Shown here piece by piece: positions 6,823 to 8,067 of a stretch of DNA of 8,067 nt. The position numbers and the translations under genes were made by a program. The stretch is from Deltaproteobacteria bacterium (GTDB lineage Bacteria; Desulfobacterota; Binatia; UBA9968). Positions within the stretch are counted from its first letter, which is position 1. Each line of letters starts with the position of its first letter. The stretch spans positions 1-8,067 of the forward strand of contig VBKX01000419.1 of assembly GCA_005879435.1 (NCBI GenBank), in the 5' to 3' direction. The notes beneath the pieces were generated by a model. The model made no database searches. It had not been told where the DNA came from and saw nothing but the letters and a program-made list of their open reading frames with translations.

Positions 6823-7053
6823 ATGGGAAAGAGCGGACCAAAACTATCTGAGGCGAAAGCCGAGAAAGTCCGAAAGGCGATACGCGCCCTGATCAAAGAA
6901 AACAAAGATCTGCAGGCCGCTGTGAACGCTCAAAGAAAGGCTTCGAAAGCCAAAGACAACAAGGCAAAGCTGAGAAGCGCGATTTCCAAAGTCGTTGTGC
7001 GTAATCCGCTTTTGCAGCAAGCCGCTAAAGGCATCTTTAACAAGATGAAATAG
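6823..7053 (+). CDS. Small lysine-rich cationic protein (76 aa), function unknown
   Basis: I do not recognise a family. The 76 residues include 16 Lys and 5 Arg against 3 Glu and 2 Asp, with abundant Ala, Gln and Asn and no Cys, Trp or Tyr. The pattern (EKVRKAIRALIKENKDLQAA, then a hydrophilic KASKAKDNKAK hinge, then LRSAISKVVV...LLQQAAKGIFNKM) suggests two amphipathic helices joined by a basic linker. There is no signal peptide or membrane segment. Reality is supported by the near-ideal ribosome binding site, the AT-rich leader with a possible promoter, and a hairpin just after the stop. Such composition is common in nucleic-acid-binding or ribosome-associated small proteins, but that is only analogy. 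It lies 59 bases after the hydrolase and may or may not belong to the same transcript. Confidence 0.72.
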   Translation: MGKSGPKLSEAKAEKVRKAIRALIKENKDLQAAVNAQRKASKAKDNKAKLRSAISKVVVRNPLLQQAAKGIFNKMK

Positions 7054-7057
7054 CAAG

Positions 7058-7078
7058 AGGCCGGCGACTTGCTGGCCT
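7058..7078 (+). terminator. Hairpin after the small gene, possible terminator
   Basis: AGGCCGGC and GCTGGCCT form an 8-bp stem (one G-T pair) around the loop GACTT, starting four bases after the TAG stop. There is no T-run behind it, so it may be a weak or factor-assisted terminator or an mRNA-stabilising hairpin. An alternative 5-bp stem GCAAG (7053-7057) / CTTGC (7068-7072) is mutually exclusive with it. Confidence 0.45.
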
Positions 7079-7090
7079 ACTGTGTCACAA

Positions 7091-7173
7091 TGTCATCCTG
7101 ATGCGATAGCCGAAAGATCTCGGTTTCGAAAGTGAATGCAAGTGCGAGATGCTTCGCCGCACTCAGCATGACA
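7091..7173. repeat. Imperfect inverted repeat of the TGTCATCCTGA dispersed type
   Basis: The left arm (7091-7122) begins TGTCATCCTGATGCGATAGC and the right arm (7145-7173) ends CACTCAGCATGACA. They pair with a few mismatches over about 30 bases around a 22-base loop. Terminal TGTCAT/ATGACA and the GAAAGATCTCG / CGAGATGCTTC core match a family of dispersed palindromic elements that I know from intergenic regions of several soil bacterial lineages. No transposase is present, so it would be a REP- or MITE-like passive element. It lies between two convergent genes, a typical place for such repeats. Confidence 0.7.
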
Positions 7174-7216
7174 CTCCTTGTATTTTTCTGATTGCGACAC
7201 AGATTCTAGCGCGGGA

Positions 7217-7253
7217 GACGCAAAATCGCGTCGTCGGGTGCGCCTAGGGCGCA
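7217..7253. other. Two small hairpins downstream of the regulator gene
   Basis: GACGC (7217-7221) pairs with GCGTC (7228-7232) across a six-base loop. TGCGCC TAG GGCGCA (7239-7253) is a perfect 6-bp stem with a three-base loop. Both lie after the end of the minus-strand regulator and could help end its transcript, but neither has a T-run on that strand. The remaining bases between 7174 and 7285 show no gene or other signal I can support. Confidence 0.25.
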
Positions 7254-7285
7254 GGGCATAGTCATGCAAGTGCGCGACATGCCGT

Positions 7286-8067
7286 TCATGCGGCTGAGGC
7301 ATCGAGCTTCTTGAGCTTTTTGAGGAATCCTTGACGGCTCAAACCGAGAATCTGCGCAGCCCTAAGCTTATTCCCGCCCGATTGCTTCAAGGCGTCTTGA
7401 ATCATCTGGCGCTCGAGGGCCTCGACGGCTGCGAAGAGCGATTTACCGGAGCCCAGCGATGCGGCCGGAAGTTCGACCCGCGTTTGGACGGGTTTCGCCT
7501 CTGGCTGGATGGCAATCTGGTCTTCGGTAATGATTTTGCTCCGTACCGAGGCTACCAATCGCTTCACTTCATTTTCGAGCTGGCGCGAGTTTCCCGGCCA
7601 GTGGTAGGCCGATAAGCGATCGACCGCCGCGGCGGTAAATTGCTTGGGCTCGACGGACATCATCGCGCAGTGCTTTTGCAGAAAGTGATTTGCCAGGATC
7701 GGTATGTCCTCGGGGGTCTCCCGTAACGCCGGGGTTTGAATATTAACGACGCTCAGGCGGTAGTATAAGTCTTCGCGAAATTGTTTTTCCCTCGTGCATG
7801 CTTCCAGATTGCGGTTGGTGGCGGCGATCACCCGCACGTCGATGGGTATCGGAGCCCGGCCGCCGACCCGGTCGACCGAGCGCTCCTGCAGAACGCGAAG
7901 AATTTTTGCTTGAGCTGCTAGGCTCAAGTCGCCGATTTCATCCAGGAATAGCGTTCCCTCTTGGGCAGCCTCGAACTTGCCGATGCGCCGGTCGACGCCG
8001 GTAGCCACGCCCTTTTCAATTCCAAAGAGCTCCGCCTCGACTAGATTGTCGGGCAACGCGGCGCAAT
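7286..8067 (-). CDS. NtrC-family (sigma-54 activator-type) regulator, C-terminal part, GVATGV loop
   Basis: The gene runs off the right edge; only the later AAA+ part and the DNA-binding end are present, and Walker A lies outside. The frame opens with CAALPDNLVEAELFG. Residues below are counted from the TTG at 8056-8054. The loop that is normally GAFTGA reads GVATGV (16-21, bases 7994-8011). Walker B is GTLFLDEIGD (34-43), sensor I RVIAATNRN (75-83), arginine finger region FREDLYYRLS (93-102), and sensor II WPGNSRQLEN (153-162, usually WPGNVREL). A Fis-type helix-turn-helix covers about 208-251 (GGNKLRAAQILGLSRQGFL). Family role: ATP-driven remodelling of sigma-54 RNA polymerase, controlled by an N-terminal sensor that is not visible here. 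Loss of the loop Phe makes a standard sigma-54 role uncertain. It converges on the NRPS operon, so a regulatory link is possible but unproven. Confidence 0.92.
   Translation of the reverse strand, partial: CAALPDNLVEAELFGIEKGVATGVDRRIGKFEAAQEGTLFLDEIGDLSLAAQAKILRVLQERSVDRVGGRAPIPIDVRVIAATNRNLEACTREKQFREDLYYRLSVVNIQTPALRETPEDIPILANHFLQKHCAMMSVEPKQFTAAAVDRLSAYHWPGNSRQLENEVKRLVASVRSKIITEDQIAIQPEAKPVQTRVELPAASLGSGKSLFAAVEALERQMIQDALKQSGGNKLRAAQILGLSRQGFLKKLKKLDASAA

Noticed and set aside
7174..7285. CRISPR, tRNA or other structured RNA in the convergent gap
   Set aside because: No regularly spaced repeats or cloverleaf are present; only short hairpins and the inverted repeat were seen.
7093..7302. 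Minus-strand 69-codon frame between the convergent genes
   Set aside because: Much of it is a translation of the inverted repeat (residues such as ECHAECGEASRTC), which is a known source of spurious proteins, and it overlaps the end of the regulator.

Overview
The window is bacterial DNA, fairly GC-rich by eye, from an accessory secondary-metabolite locus. Its left two thirds are the end of a non-ribosomal peptide synthetase (NRPS) assembly line read on the + strand. The rest holds a signal-peptide-bearing alpha/beta hydrolase, a small lysine-rich protein, and the truncated end of a convergent NtrC-type regulator. The phylum cannot be fixed from sequence alone. A TubC-like docking domain, a dispersed hairpin repeat of the TGTCATCCTGA type, an AT-rich filler repeat inside a coding region and an NtrC-family regulator suggest a delta-proteobacterium-like or other soil lineage with a large genome; this is inference.

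Layout. Positions 1-224 are the last carrier (T) domain and acidic tail of an upstream NRPS. It abuts a second NRPS polypeptide (221-4974) whose domain order is docking domain, C, A, T, C. This second synthetase carries two lesions. The docking domain begins in frame at an ATA inside an ATAA overlap, where ATGA would be expected, so the first legal start (GTG, 296) would cut the docking domain in half. The adenylation domain is also broken near 2578-2590, where about 18 codons around the SGEAL motif are missing and the frame changes. The two halves are therefore separate ORFs (221/296-2626 and 2620-4974). The surviving specificity-code residues read V-D-W-V-?-?-L-A-D-K, which resembles my recollection of the beta-alanine code.

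The assembly line ends in an apparently intact condensation domain (HHIISD) with no following A, T or thioesterase domain. This suggests amine-dependent release or transfer to a partner outside the window. Four bases after the NRPS stop comes a 594-residue hydrolase with a signal peptide, a GGPG motif, a GHSWG nucleophile elbow and a late Asp/His pair (S33/TAP-like). It is probably cotranscribed and could process or degrade the peptide outside the cytoplasm.

A 76-residue, strongly cationic protein with an excellent ribosome binding site follows (6823-7053), then a hairpin and an 83-bp imperfect inverted repeat. The right edge (7286-8067, - strand) is the C-terminal part of a sigma-54-activator-type AAA+ protein with a Fis-type HTH. 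Its GAFTGA loop reads GVATGV, lacking the phenylalanine that normally contacts sigma-54.

Overall this is a recognisable type of natural-product locus rather than an obviously new system. The points most worth checking are the two lesions (real decay or sequence error), the C-domain terminus with its adjacent secreted hydrolase, and the altered GAFTGA loop.
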